Shown here in pieces: positions 1 through 9,386 of a stretch of DNA of 64,000 bases. The notes under the pieces were generated by a model. The model was not told where the DNA came from. It ran no database searches and saw only the letters and a program-made list of their open reading frames with translations. The DNA is from Lentzea albidocapillata subsp. violacea (GTDB lineage Bacteria; Actinomycetota; Actinomycetes; Mycobacteriales; Pseudonocardiaceae), in the NCBI RefSeq assembly GCF_900100275.1, contig NZ_FNET01000001.1:186001-250000 (forward strand), written 5' to 3'. Position 1 is the stretch's first letter; each line of letters begins with the position of its first letter. A program made the position numbers and the translations under genes.

Positions 1-1
1 C

Positions 2-1831
2 GCGGCTCTCGACGGCTGGGAGCTGAGCTGGGAGTGGCCGTCCGGCCAGCAGGCGGGCCACGGCTGGAACGCGAAGATCGTCGAGTCCGACCACCAGGTC
101 ACCGCCGAGGACGCCGGGTACAACGCCAGGATCGCGACCGGTGCGACGGTGAAGTTCGGCTTCTACGGCACCTGGGCGGAGGCCAACACGGCGCCGTTGT
201 CGTTCTCGCTCAACGGAGTCACCTGTGTCCACGGCGGCCCGCGCCTCAGCGCGATGCAGCACACCGCGGCGATGCAGCCGGGATGGAACCTCGGGAACAC
301 GCTCGACTCGACCGGCAGCGACGAGACGTCGTGGGGCAACCCGCGCATCACGGAAGCCTTGCTGGACAACGTGAAGGCACAGGGCTTCAAGAGCGTGCGC
401 CTGCCCGTCACGTGGAGCGCCCACCTGGGTTCCGACGACGTGATCGAGCCGGCGTACCTGGCCCGTGTCAAGGAGGTCGTGCGCTGGGCGTTGGCGCGCG
501 ACCTGTACGTGATGGTCAACATCCACCACGACTCGTGGCAGTGGATGCTGAACATGCCGGCGGAGCACGACCGCGTGCTCACCCGGTTCAACTCGATCTG
601 GACGCAGCTGGTGGGCGCCTTCGCGGAGTTCGGGCCCAAGCTGACGTTCGAGAGCTGGAACGAGCCGCAGTTCACCGGCAGCACCGGCAAGCCGCAGGAG
701 ATCGAGCTCAACCGCGAGCTGAACGCGTCGTTCCACGACATCGTGCGCCGGTCGGGCGGCAACAATGCCACCCGACTCCTGGTCCTGCCGACCCTGCACA
801 CCTCGTCCGAGCAGACGTACGTCGACGCGCTGGGCGAGCAGATCCGCGCGCTCGCCGACCCCAACCTGATCGCGACCGTGCACTACTACGGCTACTGGCC
901 GTTCAGCGTGAACGTGGCCGGTGGCACGCGCTTCGACGCGACCGTGCAGAAGGACGTCACCGACTCGTTCGACCGCGTGCACGACAGCTTCGTCGCGCGC
1001 GGCGTCCCGGTGATCATCGGTGAGTACGGCCTGCTCGGCTTCGACCGGCACACCGGCACCATCGAGCAGGGCGAGAAGCTCAAGTTCTTCGAGTACCTCG
1101 GCCACTACGCCCGCGCCAAGCGGCTCACCACCATGTTGTGGGACAACGGTCAGCACCTCAACCGCACTTCTGGGCAGTGGAACGACCCCGAGCTCTACGC
1201 GCAGATCAGGTCGAGCTGGACGACCCGCTCCGGCACGGCCTACACCGACCAGATTTTCAACGAGAAGTCGAGCCCTATCACCGACAGGACCATCGCGCTC
1301 AACCTCAACGGCACGAAGTTCGCCGACCTCTGCCACGGCTCCACGAAGCTGACGCGCGGCCGTGACTACACGATCTCGGGCGACCAGCTGACCCTGACCG
1401 CGCCGGCGCTGACGAGGCTGAGCGGGTCCCGGGGCTACGGCACGAACGCGGTGCTGACGGCCCGTTTCTCCCAGGGCGTGCCGTGGCGGCTCTACGTCAT
1501 CACCTACGACACCCCGGTGCTCTCCAACGCCTCCGGGACGACGGAGAAGTTCGAGGTCCCCACAGCGTTCCGCGGTGACCAACTCGCCACCATGGAGGCC
1601 AAGTACGACGACGGCACCAACGCGGGACCGCACGACTGGACGTCCTTCAAGGAGTACGACCGGGCCTTCCGCCCGAACTACACCGACGGGCACACCACTC
1701 TGACGCCGGACTTCTTCGCCGCTGTCAGGGAGAACGCGCGGGTGACGCTGACGTTCCACTACTGGAGCGGCGTCAAGGTCACCTACTTCGTCGTCAAGTC
1801 GGGCAGCTCGGTGACGGGCACGACCGCCTGA
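2..1831 (+). CDS. GH5 cellulase, 5'-truncated, CBM2-GH5-X2
   Basis: Secreted endo-beta-1,4-glucanase-type enzyme whose start lies before the window; the frame is open from base 2. The first ~75 visible residues are the C-terminal half of a CBM2 (GWELSWEWPSGQ, then SLNGVTC). A GH5 barrel follows to about base 1250, beginning PGWNLGNTLDS. The acid/base Glu is in SWNEPQ near base 660 and the nucleophile Glu in IIGEYG near base 1022. The last ~185 residues, from SSPITDRTI, look like an X2 (CBM_X2) Ig-like module as found in actinobacterial cellulases. Beta-1,4-glucan is the likely substrate; mannan or xyloglucan cannot be excluded because the GH5 subfamily was not assigned. A strong hairpin follows the stop. 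Confidence 0.9.
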   Translation, partial: AALDGWELSWEWPSGQQAGHGWNAKIVESDHQVTAEDAGYNARIATGATVKFGFYGTWAEANTAPLSFSLNGVTCVHGGPRLSAMQHTAAMQPGWNLGNTLDSTGSDETSWGNPRITEALLDNVKAQGFKSVRLPVTWSAHLGSDDVIEPAYLARVKEVVRWALARDLYVMVNIHHDSWQWMLNMPAEHDRVLTRFNSIWTQLVGAFAEFGPKLTFESWNEPQFTGSTGKPQEIELNRELNASFHDIVRRSGGNNATRLLVLPTLHTSSEQTYVDALGEQIRALADPNLIATVHYYGYWPFSVNVAGGTRFDATVQKDVTDSFDRVHDSFVARGVPVIIGEYGLLGFDRHTGTIEQGEKLKFFEYLGHYARAKRLTTMLWDNGQHLNRTSGQWNDPELYAQIRSSWTTRSGTAYTDQIFNEKSSPITDRTIALNLNGTKFADLCHGSTKLTRGRDYTISGDQLTLTAPALTRLSGSRGYGTNAVLTARFSQGVPWRLYVITYDTPVLSNASGTTEKFEVPTAFRGDQLATMEAKYDDGTNAGPHDWTSFKEYDRAFRPNYTDGHTTLTPDFFAAVRENARVTLTFHYWSGVKVTYFVVKSGSSVTGTTA

Positions 1832-1839
1832 CCCGTCGG

Positions 1840-1873
1840 GGCGTCGAACGGGATCGCTCTCCCGTTCGACGCC
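1840..1873 (+). terminator. Hairpin terminator after GH5 gene
   Basis: Perfect 14-bp inverted repeat (GGCGTCGAACGGGA / its complement) with a 6-nt loop, 9 bp after the GH5 stop. There is no U tract, as is common in high-GC actinomycetes. Confidence 0.75.
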
Positions 1874-1940
1874 GTTCGACACTACCGTTGGTCTGCAACG
1901 AGGTTCGCGCAGCAATCCACAGTGGACTCTAGGAGCACAG

Positions 1941-3359
1941 GTGTACCGGTTCAAACCGGCGGCGGCCGCCGTCCTCACCGCCGCACTGACCGCGGCGGTC
2001 ACGCTCGGCAGCGTTCCGCAGGCCGGAGCCGCCGCGGGCTGCCGAGTCTCCTACGAGGTCACCCACGAATGGCAGGGCGGCTTCAGCGCGGACGTGAACG
2101 TCACGAATCTCGGCGACCCGGTCACCGGCTGGCGGCTGACGTGGTCGTTCGGCGCCGGGCAGACGGTCACCCAGCTCTGGAACGGGACCGTGCGCCAGTC
2201 CGGCGCGGACGTGACGGTCGGCAATGCTGGGTACAACGGTTCCCTCGGAACCGGGGCGAGCACCGGCCTGGGGTTCACCGGCACCAAGAGCGGCGCGAAC
2301 CCCGTCCCCGCCGGCTTCGCGCTCAACGGCACGGCGTGCACGGGGACGACGCCGGACCCGCTGACCCAGGCGCATACGGCGGGCCGGGTCACCGCGTCCG
2401 GTCAGTACACCTGGCCGGGGATCTACTTCGAGGGCCGCTTCCGGGGCACCGGTGTCGGGATCGTCCTCAACGACTCGGTGAACGACTACGACGTGCAGAT
2501 CGACGGCGCCACCGTCGCGACGCTGGTGACGCCGGGCAGGACGACGCACTGGGTCCGCGACCTGAGCAACACCGACCACCGCGTGCGACTGGTCAAGCGG
2601 ACCGAGAGCACCTGGGCGGCGGGGGAGTTCGGCGGCTTCGTGGCCGCGAACGGCGGGTCGATCCTCGCCAAGCCCGCCGCACGGTCCCGGCAGATCGAGT
2701 TCATCGGCGACTCGCTGACCGCGGGCTACGGCAACCTCTCGACCACCCGTGACTGCTCCGCGAACGGCGGCGTCGCCCGCAACACCAACACCGACATCAG
2801 CTTCGGAGCTCTCGCCGCGCAGGCGCTGAACGCCGACTACCAGGTCAACGCGTTCTCCGGGCTGGGCATGGTGCGCAACTACAACGGTCACACGCCCGGA
2901 ACCAGCTACCGCACCTACTACGACCGCGCGTTGCTGCACGTCGACGGCGACGTGTGGCGCAACCCCGGCACGTGGCGGCCGCAGCTGGTCGTGGTCGGCC
3001 TGGGCACCAACGACTTCTCCACCGCGCTCAACCCCGGTGAGCAGTGGCCCACCCAGGAAAGCCTGGTCACCGCGTACAAGTCCGCGTACCAGGGCTTCCT
3101 CGACAAGCTGCGCACCCGGTACGGCCGGGCCACGACGATCGTCGTGAGCGTCCCCGAGGCGTCCGGCGCGTTCGCCGACGCGGTCCGCCAGGTCGTGCAG
3201 GACCGCAACGGCCAAGGAGACAGCCGGGTCCGCCACTGGAACTACAGCGATCCGGCGCTGGACCGCCTCGGGTGCGACTGGCACTTCTCCGCGCGCGACC
3301 ACCGGCTGATCGCGGGGAAGCTCGGCGACTACCTCGCCGCGCTTCCCCTGGCCTGGTGA
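1941..3359 (+). CDS. CBM2-CE2 family acetyl esterase
   Basis: Secreted carbohydrate deacetylase, 472 aa, likely removing acetyl groups from xylan or glucomannan. The GTG start sits behind AGGAG. A signal peptide (~1-32, ending QAGAAAG) leads into an N-terminal CBM2 (~33-135). A CE2-type beta-sandwich (~140-245) and an SGNH hydrolase domain follow. The catalytic Ser is in FIGDSLTAGYG (~257), LGTND (~353) is the Asn block and CDWHFSARDH (~445) carries the Asp/His pair. CE2 enzymes are known to pair a jelly-roll with an SGNH fold. It lies between a cellulase and a reductase gene and has its own intergenic region upstream. Confidence 0.88.
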   Translation: MYRFKPAAAAVLTAALTAAVTLGSVPQAGAAAGCRVSYEVTHEWQGGFSADVNVTNLGDPVTGWRLTWSFGAGQTVTQLWNGTVRQSGADVTVGNAGYNGSLGTGASTGLGFTGTKSGANPVPAGFALNGTACTGTTPDPLTQAHTAGRVTASGQYTWPGIYFEGRFRGTGVGIVLNDSVNDYDVQIDGATVATLVTPGRTTHWVRDLSNTDHRVRLVKRTESTWAAGEFGGFVAANGGSILAKPAARSRQIEFIGDSLTAGYGNLSTTRDCSANGGVARNTNTDISFGALAAQALNADYQVNAFSGLGMVRNYNGHTPGTSYRTYYDRALLHVDGDVWRNPGTWRPQLVVVGLGTNDFSTALNPGEQWPTQESLVTAYKSAYQGFLDKLRTRYGRATTIVVSVPEASGAFADAVRQVVQDRNGQGDSRVRHWNYSDPALDRLGCDWHFSARDHRLIAGKLGDYLAALPLAW

Positions 3360-3362
3360 CGC

Positions 3363-3788
3363 CTACTTCGGGTCGAGCACGAACACCGGGATCTGCCGGT
3401 CGGTCTTCTCCTGGTACTCGGCGTAGCTGGGGTAGGCCGCGACAGCGCGTTCCCACCACTCGGCCCGCTCGGCGCCGTCGACCTCACGGGCGACGTAGTC
3501 CTTCACCGCGGTGCCGTCCTGCAGGACGATCTCCGGGTGGGCTTTGATGTTGAAATACCAGGTGGGGTGCTCGGGCGCGCCGCCCTTGGAGGCGACGACC
3601 GCGTAGCTGCCGTCGTGCTCCACGCGCATGACCGGGGTGTAACGCAGGGCACCGCTCTTCGCGCCGCGCACAGTCAGCAGCACGATCGGTTTGCCGAGGA
3701 CCTTGATGCCCTCGGTCGTCCCGGTCTCGAGGATCTTCTTCGTCTGCTCCTGGACCCACTCGGTCGGGCTGAGCTTCACATCTGCCAT
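3363..3788 (-). CDS. Nitroreductase-family deazaflavin-dependent oxidoreductase
   Basis: 141-aa cytosolic protein of the DDN/PF04075 split-barrel family, which uses the deazaflavin F420 in mycobacteria and relatives. Recognisable stretches are [47 protein letters not shown] (shown in part as family core) and VFVLDPK at the C-terminus. The ATG at 3788 was chosen because the family starts close to [11 protein letters not shown]; the open frame runs further upstream but has no family similarity there. It converges on the CE2 gene with 3 bp between stops and follows the expansin gene by 29 bp, so it may be the last gene of that transcript. The substrate is unknown and it looks unrelated to polysaccharide breakdown. 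Confidence 0.8.
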   Translation of the reverse strand: MADVKLSPTEWVQEQTKKILETGTTEGIKVLGKPIVLLTVRGAKSGALRYTPVMRVEHDGSYAVVASKGGAPEHPTWYFNIKAHPEIVLQDGTAVKDYVAREVDGAERAEWWERAVAAYPSYAEYQEKTDRQIPVFVLDPK

Positions 3789-3817
3789 GTCCAGGATCAA
3801 CGACGTCCGCGCCGGTC

Positions 3818-4624
3818 TCATTCCCCGGCGCGGGCGAACTGCACGTTCGTGGCCTGGACCGCGTCCGGCCTGACCGGCAGGGCGTTCACCACCAGGCGTT
3901 CGCCGTGGATGTCGGTGACGGCGATGGCCCCGCCGCAGCCGGCGCCGTTCTCGGAGAGGAAGTAGTTGTACTCGAATCGTTTCAGCTGCCGCCACTGCCC
4001 GCCCGCCTTGACCTCCAGCCGGGCCACGGGGTTGCGGTGGTCGAGCACCTGGATCCCGCACCAGTACTGGCTGGAACCGGTCTTGTAGCGGATCGCGATG
4101 GTCTTGGCCGTCTCCGGGCTGACCAGGGTCCAGCTGACCGGGATCTCGCCCTTCACGGGTGGTGCCAGCAGTGCGAACGCCTCCGCGCTGAGGTCCAGCT
4201 GCCCTGGACGGCACGGCGCGGGGCAGAGGTTCGTGATCCGCACCGTGATGCTCTTCCCGCCGGCCTGAACCAGGACGTGCGCGCCGCACGCGGCCGAGCC
4301 CTCGTAGTCCGCCTCGTTCATCGCGGCGGTCAGCGGGTCGGGGCCCGGATCGTACGAGCACGCGCCGCCACCGTCGGAGTCGTAGAACGTCGCGACTCCC
4401 TGGCGGGGCTCGCCCGGCTTGATCTTCCCGGCCAGGGGAGCGCCCGTCCGAGTGGTGGTCGTCGCCGGACTTGGGGCCGACGTGGTCGTGGTGGTTGTGG
4501 GCGCGGCGCTGGGGCCGGCCACGGGGGTGCCCGCGACGCCCTGAGGATCACGCAGCACGACCACGCCGACGGCCGCCACCAGCAACGCGAGCAGGACGAA
4601 CAGCAGTGGGCGGGTGCGTCTCAC
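3818..4624 (-). CDS. Bacterial expansin (EXLX-like)
   Basis: 268-aa exported, possibly membrane-tethered expansin that would loosen cellulose/hemicellulose contacts without hydrolysis. An N-terminal hydrophobic segment (~6-24) and a Thr/Ser-rich linker (~35-60) precede the double-psi beta-barrel D1 (~65-160), which has [16 protein letters not shown] and [16 protein letters not shown]. The LDLS Asp corresponds to the essential Asp of Bacillus EXLX1. D2 (CBM63-like, ~165-265) has the aromatic run [14 protein letters not shown]. The GTG start at 4624 overlaps the stop of the upstream permease as GTGA, so translation is probably coupled to a sugar transporter, which is unusual for an expansin. 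Confidence 0.88.
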   Translation of the reverse strand: MRRTRPLLFVLLALLVAAVGVVVLRDPQGVAGTPVAGPSAAPTTTTTTSAPSPATTTTRTGAPLAGKIKPGEPRQGVATFYDSDGGGACSYDPGPDPLTAAMNEADYEGSAACGAHVLVQAGGKSITVRITNLCPAPCRPGQLDLSAEAFALLAPPVKGEIPVSWTLVSPETAKTIAIRYKTGSSQYWCGIQVLDHRNPVARLEVKAGGQWRQLKRFEYNYFLSENGAGCGGAIAVTDIHGERLVVNALPVRPDAVQATNVQFARAGE

Positions 4625-5583
4625 CGCCGAACCATAGTCCGCTGCACGGCGATGAACACCAGCAGCAGCACACCGATCACGATCTTCGTCCACCACGAGC
4701 TGAGCGTGCCCTGGAACGAGATCAGCGTCTGGATCGTGCCGAGCACCAGCACACCGGCCAGCCCGCCGAGCACGTACCCGACACCGCCCGCCAGCAGCGT
4801 CCCGCCGATCACGACGGCCGCGATGGCGTCCAGTTCCATGCCGACGGCGTGCAGGCCGTAGCCGGACAGCATGTAGAGGCTGAACAGCAGACCGGCCAGC
4901 GACGAGCACAGGCCGCTGATGACGTAGACGCCCACCTTCACGCGGGTGGTCGGCAGGCCCATCAGCAGCGCGGACGACTCGTTGCCGCCGACGGCGTAGA
5001 CCGTGCGGCCGAAGCGGGTGCGGTGCAGCACGTACATCGCCGCGGCGACGACCAGCAGTGCGATCACCACGTTGTAGGTGATGGTCACGCCGCCGGGCAG
5101 TTCGATCGCGGTGGTGGCGACGTCGCGGAACGTCCTGTCCTTGATGGACACCGATTCCACGCTGATCAGGAAGCACAGGCCGCGCGCGAGGAACATGCCG
5201 GCGAGCGTGACGATGAACGGCTGGATGTCGAACTTGTGGATCACCAGGCCCATCAGCAGACCGAGCGTGGAGCCGGTGAGCAGCACCGCGAGGATCACCA
5301 GCGGCACGGGCCACCCGGCCTGCAGACCCGAGGCCGTGACCATTGTGGACAGTGCGACGACCGAACCGACGGACAGGTCGATGCCGCCGCTCAGGATCAC
5401 GAACGTCATGCCGGCGGCGAGCACGATCAGGAAGGCGTTGTCGATGAACAGGTTCGCGATCACCTGACCGGACGCGAACCCGTCGTAGCGCACCGAGCCG
5501 AAGCCGAACGCCAGGACGAACAGCACGACGGTCGCGAGCACCGGCAGGAACCGCGAGGGCACCCGTTGGGTGAGAGTGGTCAT
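4621..5583 (-). CDS. yjfF: CUT2 sugar ABC transporter permease, YjfF-like
   Basis: 320-aa inner-membrane permease of the ribose/galactofuranose (CUT2) class. It has about nine hydrophobic segments and the family signature LSGGIDLSVGSVVALS near residue 65, plus a later AIAAVVIGGTLLAGG block. Gene order (binding protein, ATPase, two permeases) matches E. coli ytfQ-ytfR-ytfT-yjfF, and this is the yjfF position. Its ATG overlaps the previous permease stop as ATGA and its own stop overlaps the expansin start as GTGA. The neighbouring arabinofuranosidases suggest arabinose or arabinofuranose as cargo; galactofuranose is the alternative. Confidence 0.88.
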   Translation of the reverse strand: MTTLTQRVPSRFLPVLATVVLFVLAFGFGSVRYDGFASGQVIANLFIDNAFLIVLAAGMTFVILSGGIDLSVGSVVALSTMVTASGLQAGWPVPLVILAVLLTGSTLGLLMGLVIHKFDIQPFIVTLAGMFLARGLCFLISVESVSIKDRTFRDVATTAIELPGGVTITYNVVIALLVVAAAMYVLHRTRFGRTVYAVGGNESSALLMGLPTTRVKVGVYVISGLCSSLAGLLFSLYMLSGYGLHAVGMELDAIAAVVIGGTLLAGGVGYVLGGLAGVLVLGTIQTLISFQGTLSSWWTKIVIGVLLLVFIAVQRTMVRR

Positions 5584-6563
5584 GATGGGACGGCCACCTT
5601 CCGGAAGCTCAGTGCGGCGCGGGCCTTCGGTGCCTGGACCAGGCACACGGCGATGACGACGATCGCCTTGAAGACCAGCGTCACCTCCGGGGCGACGCCG
5701 ATCGTGTAGACGGTGGTGGTGAGGGTCTGGATGATCAGCGCGCCGATCAGCGTGCCGGTGAGCGAGTAGCGCCCGCCGGCGAGAGACGTGCCGCCGATGA
5801 CGACGGCGAGGATCGCGTCCATCTCGATCCACAGCCCGGCGTTGTTGGCGTCGGCCGCGCTGACGTTGGAACTGATCATCAGCCCGGCGATGCCCGCGCA
5901 CACCGCGGCGAACACGTAGACGGTCCAGATGATCGTGCGGGACCGCACCCCGGCCAGCCGCGACGCCTCGGGGTTGACGCCGACCGCCTCGATCAGCATG
6001 CCGAGCGCGGTCCGCCGGGTCGCGAACGCCACCAGCCCCAGCACCAGCAGGGCGATCAGGATCGAGACCGGCAGCACCACGAACCCGGCGCCGACCTGCC
6101 GGTAGGCGGTGTTGTTGACCGTGACGATCTGCCCCTCGGTCACGAGCATCGCGACGCCACGTCCCGCGGTCATCAGCACCAGCGTCGCGATGATCGGCTG
6201 GATGCCGAGCCCCGCCACCAGGAACCCGTTCCACAGGCCCAGCACCGCGCAGAGCACCAGCGCGAGCGCCATGCCGGCGAACGCGGTGGCGGCGCTGCCC
6301 GACGTTCCGATGTGGACACACGTCACGGCCCCGGCGATCGCGGCCACCGCGCCGACGGAGAGGTCGATGCCGCGGGTGGCGATCACCAGCGTCATGCCGA
6401 GGGCGATCAGCAGGGTCGGCGCGCCGTTCTTCAGCACGTCGACCAGGCCGCCGTAGAGGTGGCCGTCCTGCATGCGCAACGCGAAGAAGGACGGCGTCAC
6501 GGCGAGGTTGAGCAGCAGCAGCGCGACCAGCGCCAGCAGCGGCCACAGCAACCGGTTCTTCAT
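5580..6563 (-). CDS. ytfT: CUT2 sugar ABC transporter permease, YtfT-like
   Basis: 327-aa membrane permease and first of the two in this CUT2 system. MKNRLLWPLLALVALLLLN opens a first transmembrane segment; IATRGIDLSVGAVAAIAG near residue 65 is the CUT2 signature and AILAVVIGGTSLAGG lies near residue 245. Two dissimilar permeases, rather than one used as a homodimer, point to the YtfT/YjfF type. Its stop overlaps the start of the next permease by 4 bp (ATGA), and 52 bp separate it from the ATPase gene. Confidence 0.88.
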   Translation of the reverse strand: MKNRLLWPLLALVALLLLNLAVTPSFFALRMQDGHLYGGLVDVLKNGAPTLLIALGMTLVIATRGIDLSVGAVAAIAGAVTCVHIGTSGSAATAFAGMALALVLCAVLGLWNGFLVAGLGIQPIIATLVLMTAGRGVAMLVTEGQIVTVNNTAYRQVGAGFVVLPVSILIALLVLGLVAFATRRTALGMLIEAVGVNPEASRLAGVRSRTIIWTVYVFAAVCAGIAGLMISSNVSAADANNAGLWIEMDAILAVVIGGTSLAGGRYSLTGTLIGALIIQTLTTTVYTIGVAPEVTLVFKAIVVIAVCLVQAPKARAALSFRKVAVPS

Positions 6564-6615
6564 GGGGTCACCTCTTCCGGTGCGGTCTGGCTGTGGGCGG
6601 GTTCGTCCGGGCGGT

Positions 6616-8148
6616 TCACGACACGACCTTCTCCGGTGCGGCCCCGCCCGCGATCAGCTCGACGACCTCGTCCACGCCGGTCACCGCACCGTCCAGCTCG
6701 GCGATCTTGCGCCGGTCGCGCAGCACGACGATCCGGTCGGCGATGCGCACGACCTCCTCCAGTTCCGCGGAGATGAACAGGATCGCGGTGCCCTCCGCGG
6801 CGAGCGTGGTGACGAGCTGCTGGATCTGGGCCTTCGCCCCGATGTCGATGCCCCTGGTCGGCTCGTCCAGGATCAGCAGCCGCGGCTCGGTGACGAGCCA
6901 GCGCGCGAGGAGGACCTTCTGCTGGTTGCCGCCGGACAGGGTGCGCACCAGCGCGTCCGGGTTGGCGGGCCGGATGTCCAGTGCCTTCAGGTACTTCTCG
7001 ACCAGGTGGTCCTTGGTCCTGCGCGGCAGCGGACGGGTCCAGCCGCGGGCCGCCTGCATCGCGAGCACCAGGTTGTCGCGGATCGACAGGTCCGCGACGA
7101 GGCCCTCGCCCTTGCGGTCCTCCGAGCTGAACGCGATGCCCGCCGCGATCGCCGAACGCGGCCCGCGCAGCCGCAGCGGTGCGCCGTCCACGAGCAGCCT
7201 GCCCGAGTCCGCGCGGTCGGCGCCGAACAGCAGCCGGGCCAGTTCCGTGCGGCCCGACCCGAGCAGACCGGCGAGGCCGACGACCTCACCCGCCCGGATG
7301 TCGAGGTCGAACGGTTCGATCGCGCCGCGCTTGCCGAGTCCTTCGGCCCGCACCAGCGCCGGTCCACCGGGCCTGCGCTTCTCCGCGGCGTCCTCGATCG
7401 CCTCCAGCGTGCCGAGGTCGCGGCCGATCATCTGCGCGATGAGCGAGCGCCGGTCCACGTCGGCGGTGAGGTGCTCGCCGACGAGCGTTCCGTTGCGCAG
7501 CACCGTCATCCGGTCGGAGATCTCGTAGACCTGGTCGAGGAAGTGCGACACGAACAGGATCGCCACGCCCTCGTCGCGCAGCACCCGCATGATCCGGAAC
7601 AGCTCCGCGACCTCACCGGCGTCCAGACTGGACGTTGGCTCGTCGAGCACGAGCACGCTGCAGTCGACCGCGATCGCACGGGCGATGGCGACCAGCTGCT
7701 GCACCGCGATCGGGTGCTCGCTGAGGCTCGACGCCGGGTCGATGTGCACGCCGATGCGCGCCAGCACCTCCGCGGCACGGCGCCGCATCGCCGGGAAGTC
7801 GATGCCGCCGAGGCGGCGAGGTTCCCGGCCCAGCAGGATGTTCTCCGCGACCGTGAGGTTCGCGCAGAGGTTGACCTCCTGGTACACCGTGCTGATCCCG
7901 GCGTGCTGGGCCTCGCCGGGGGAGGAGAACGCCACGTCCTCGCCCGCCAGCACGACCTGGCCGGCGTCGGGCCGGTGCACGCCGGTCAAAGTCTTGATGA
8001 GGGTGGACTTCCCGGCGCCGTTCTCGCCCATGAGGGCGTGCACCTCACCGGGGAACAGCCGGAAGTCGACGTCCTGCAACGCCTTCACGCCGGGAAACGC
8101 GAGGCTGATGCCCCGCATCTCGACGACAGGTGGCGGTGACTCGGTCAT
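6616..8148 (-). CDS. ytfR: CUT2 sugar ABC transporter double ATPase, YtfR-like
   Basis: 510-aa cytoplasmic ATPase with two ABC domains. Domain 1 (~10-235) has Walker [10 protein letters not shown] and LVLDEPTSSLD. Its signature region reads LSEHPIAVQQLVAIAR instead of a clear LSGGQ, as is usual for the first half of CUT2 ATPases. Domain 2 (~260-500) has LLGSGRTELA as a degenerate Walker [15 protein letters not shown] as signature and [15 protein letters not shown]. It powers the YtfT/YjfF permease pair. It is separated from the binding-protein gene by 144 bp holding a strong hairpin. Confidence 0.9.
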   Translation of the reverse strand: MTESPPPVVEMRGISLAFPGVKALQDVDFRLFPGEVHALMGENGAGKSTLIKTLTGVHRPDAGQVVLAGEDVAFSSPGEAQHAGISTVYQEVNLCANLTVAENILLGREPRRLGGIDFPAMRRRAAEVLARIGVHIDPASSLSEHPIAVQQLVAIARAIAVDCSVLVLDEPTSSLDAGEVAELFRIMRVLRDEGVAILFVSHFLDQVYEISDRMTVLRNGTLVGEHLTADVDRRSLIAQMIGRDLGTLEAIEDAAEKRRPGGPALVRAEGLGKRGAIEPFDLDIRAGEVVGLAGLLGSGRTELARLLFGADRADSGRLLVDGAPLRLRGPRSAIAAGIAFSSEDRKGEGLVADLSIRDNLVLAMQAARGWTRPLPRRTKDHLVEKYLKALDIRPANPDALVRTLSGGNQQKVLLARWLVTEPRLLILDEPTRGIDIGAKAQIQQLVTTLAAEGTAILFISAELEEVVRIADRIVVLRDRRKIAELDGAVTGVDEVVELIAGGAAPEKVVS

Positions 8149-8238
8149 GTGCTCTGGCCTTCGTCGCTGGGGCCGCGGAACCCGTCACGCGGATGCGCGC
8201 GAATGACGGGCCCCGCGGGGTCTTTGGGGGTCAAGGTC

Positions 8239-8274
8239 CTGTCCTGCAAGTCTCGTTCGAGACTTACAGGACAG
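8239..8274 (-). terminator. Intercistronic hairpin between ytfQ-like and ytfR-like genes
   Basis: A 17-bp arm (CTGTCCTGCAAGTCTCG) is followed after 2 nt by its near-complete complement, with one mismatched pair (C/A). It lies just after the stop of the binding-protein gene in the direction of transcription. A partial terminator or mRNA-stabilising hairpin here would give more binding protein than ATPase and permease. Confidence 0.6.
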
Positions 8275-8292
8275 TGCCCAACTGCCGAGAAC

Positions 8293-9258
8293 TCAGTACT
8301 GGCGCTGCGGGAGCACGGTCTTCGCCTGCTCCTGCGTGAACGTGCCCTCCTCGGTCACGACCCGCTCCGGCACCTGCTCGCCGGCCACGACCTTCTTCGC
8401 GAGCTCCATCAGCTGCTTGCCCAGCAAGGGGTTGCACTCGACGATAAAGTTGATCTCGCCGTTGGCCAGCGCCTGCATGCCGTCCTTCACCGCGTCCACG
8501 GTGATGATCCTGATGTCCTTGCCGGGCACCTTGCCCGCGGCCTTGATTGCCTCGATCGCGCCCAGGCCCATGTCGTCGTTGTGCGCGTACACCACGTCGA
8601 TCTTCGGCTGGGACTTGAGGAAGGCCTCCATGACCTGCTTGCCGCCGGACCGCGTGAAGTCACCGGTCTGCGACGCCACGACCTTGATGTCCGGCTTGGA
8701 GGCGATCTTCTCCTCGAAGCCCTTCTTGCGGTCGATCGCCGGCGCCGCGCCGGTGGTGCCCTGCAGCTCCACGACGTTCGTCGGGCCGGAGGTGTTGGCC
8801 ACCAGCCAGTCGCCGGCCTTGCGACCCTCCTCGACGAAGTCCGAACCGAGGAACGTCTTGTACAGCGACGTGTCGTCGGAGTCGATCGAGCGGTCGGTGA
8901 GGATCACCGGGATGTTGGCACGCTTGGCTTCCAGCAGCACGGTGTCCCACCCGGTCTCCACGACCGGGCTGAACGCGATCACCGACACCTTCTGCTGGAT
9001 GTAGGAGCGGATCGCCTTGATCTGGTTCTCCTGCTTCTGCTGCGCGTCGGAGAACTTCAGTTCGATCCCGGCCGCCTTGGCCTCGTCCTGGATCGACTTG
9101 GTGTTGGCGGTGCGCCAGCCGCTTTCGGCGCCCACCTGGGCGAAGCCCATCGTGATGGTGCCACCGGTCGAACCGGTCTCCGCACCGCCTCCCGAGCCGC
9201 ACGCTGTGAGCGCGCTCAGCAGGACCACGCTGGCGACTGTCGTGATCTTCTTCAGCAC
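8293..9258 (-). CDS. ytfQ: CUT2 sugar-binding lipoprotein, YtfQ-like
   Basis: 321-aa periplasmic-binding-protein-type lipoprotein (PF13407). The N-terminus MLKKITTVASVVLLSALTACGSG is a lipoprotein signal with lipobox LTAC, so it should be anchored outside the membrane. Mature features include GFAQVGAESGWR, QQKVSVIAFSPVVETGWD, VILTDRSID, VYAHNDDMGLGAIEAI and GEINFIVECNPLLGKQ, all close to YtfQ galactofuranose-binding proteins. It is the first gene of the transporter operon and is divergent from the GH51 arabinofuranosidase gene across a region with two LacI-type sites. Ligand by context: furanose sugar, probably arabinose/arabinofuranose. Confidence 0.88.
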   Translation of the reverse strand: MLKKITTVASVVLLSALTACGSGGGAETGSTGGTITMGFAQVGAESGWRTANTKSIQDEAKAAGIELKFSDAQQKQENQIKAIRSYIQQKVSVIAFSPVVETGWDTVLLEAKRANIPVILTDRSIDSDDTSLYKTFLGSDFVEEGRKAGDWLVANTSGPTNVVELQGTTGAAPAIDRKKGFEEKIASKPDIKVVASQTGDFTRSGGKQVMEAFLKSQPKIDVVYAHNDDMGLGAIEAIKAAGKVPGKDIRIITVDAVKDGMQALANGEINFIVECNPLLGKQLMELAKKVVAGEQVPERVVTEEGTFTQEQAKTVLPQRQY

Positions 9259-9328
9259 TGGGATTCCTCCGGGGTGACGACGGTGTCGCGGAGCTCGACC
9301 GCGTGTCCGCGGTTGTCAGGTGGACAAG

Positions 9329-9342
9329 AGTGAACGCTCACA
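9329..9342. promoter_or_regulatory. LacI-type operator (AGTGAACGCTCACA)
   Basis: GTGAACGCTCAC core with GTGA/TCAC arms, 71 bp before the transporter start on the minus strand. It resembles the sites at 19924 and 63291. Confidence 0.6.
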
Positions 9343-9386
9343 ACTGTTGTCGTCAAGGCCTTGCTCGTAACGAGTTCGCAGCCCTA

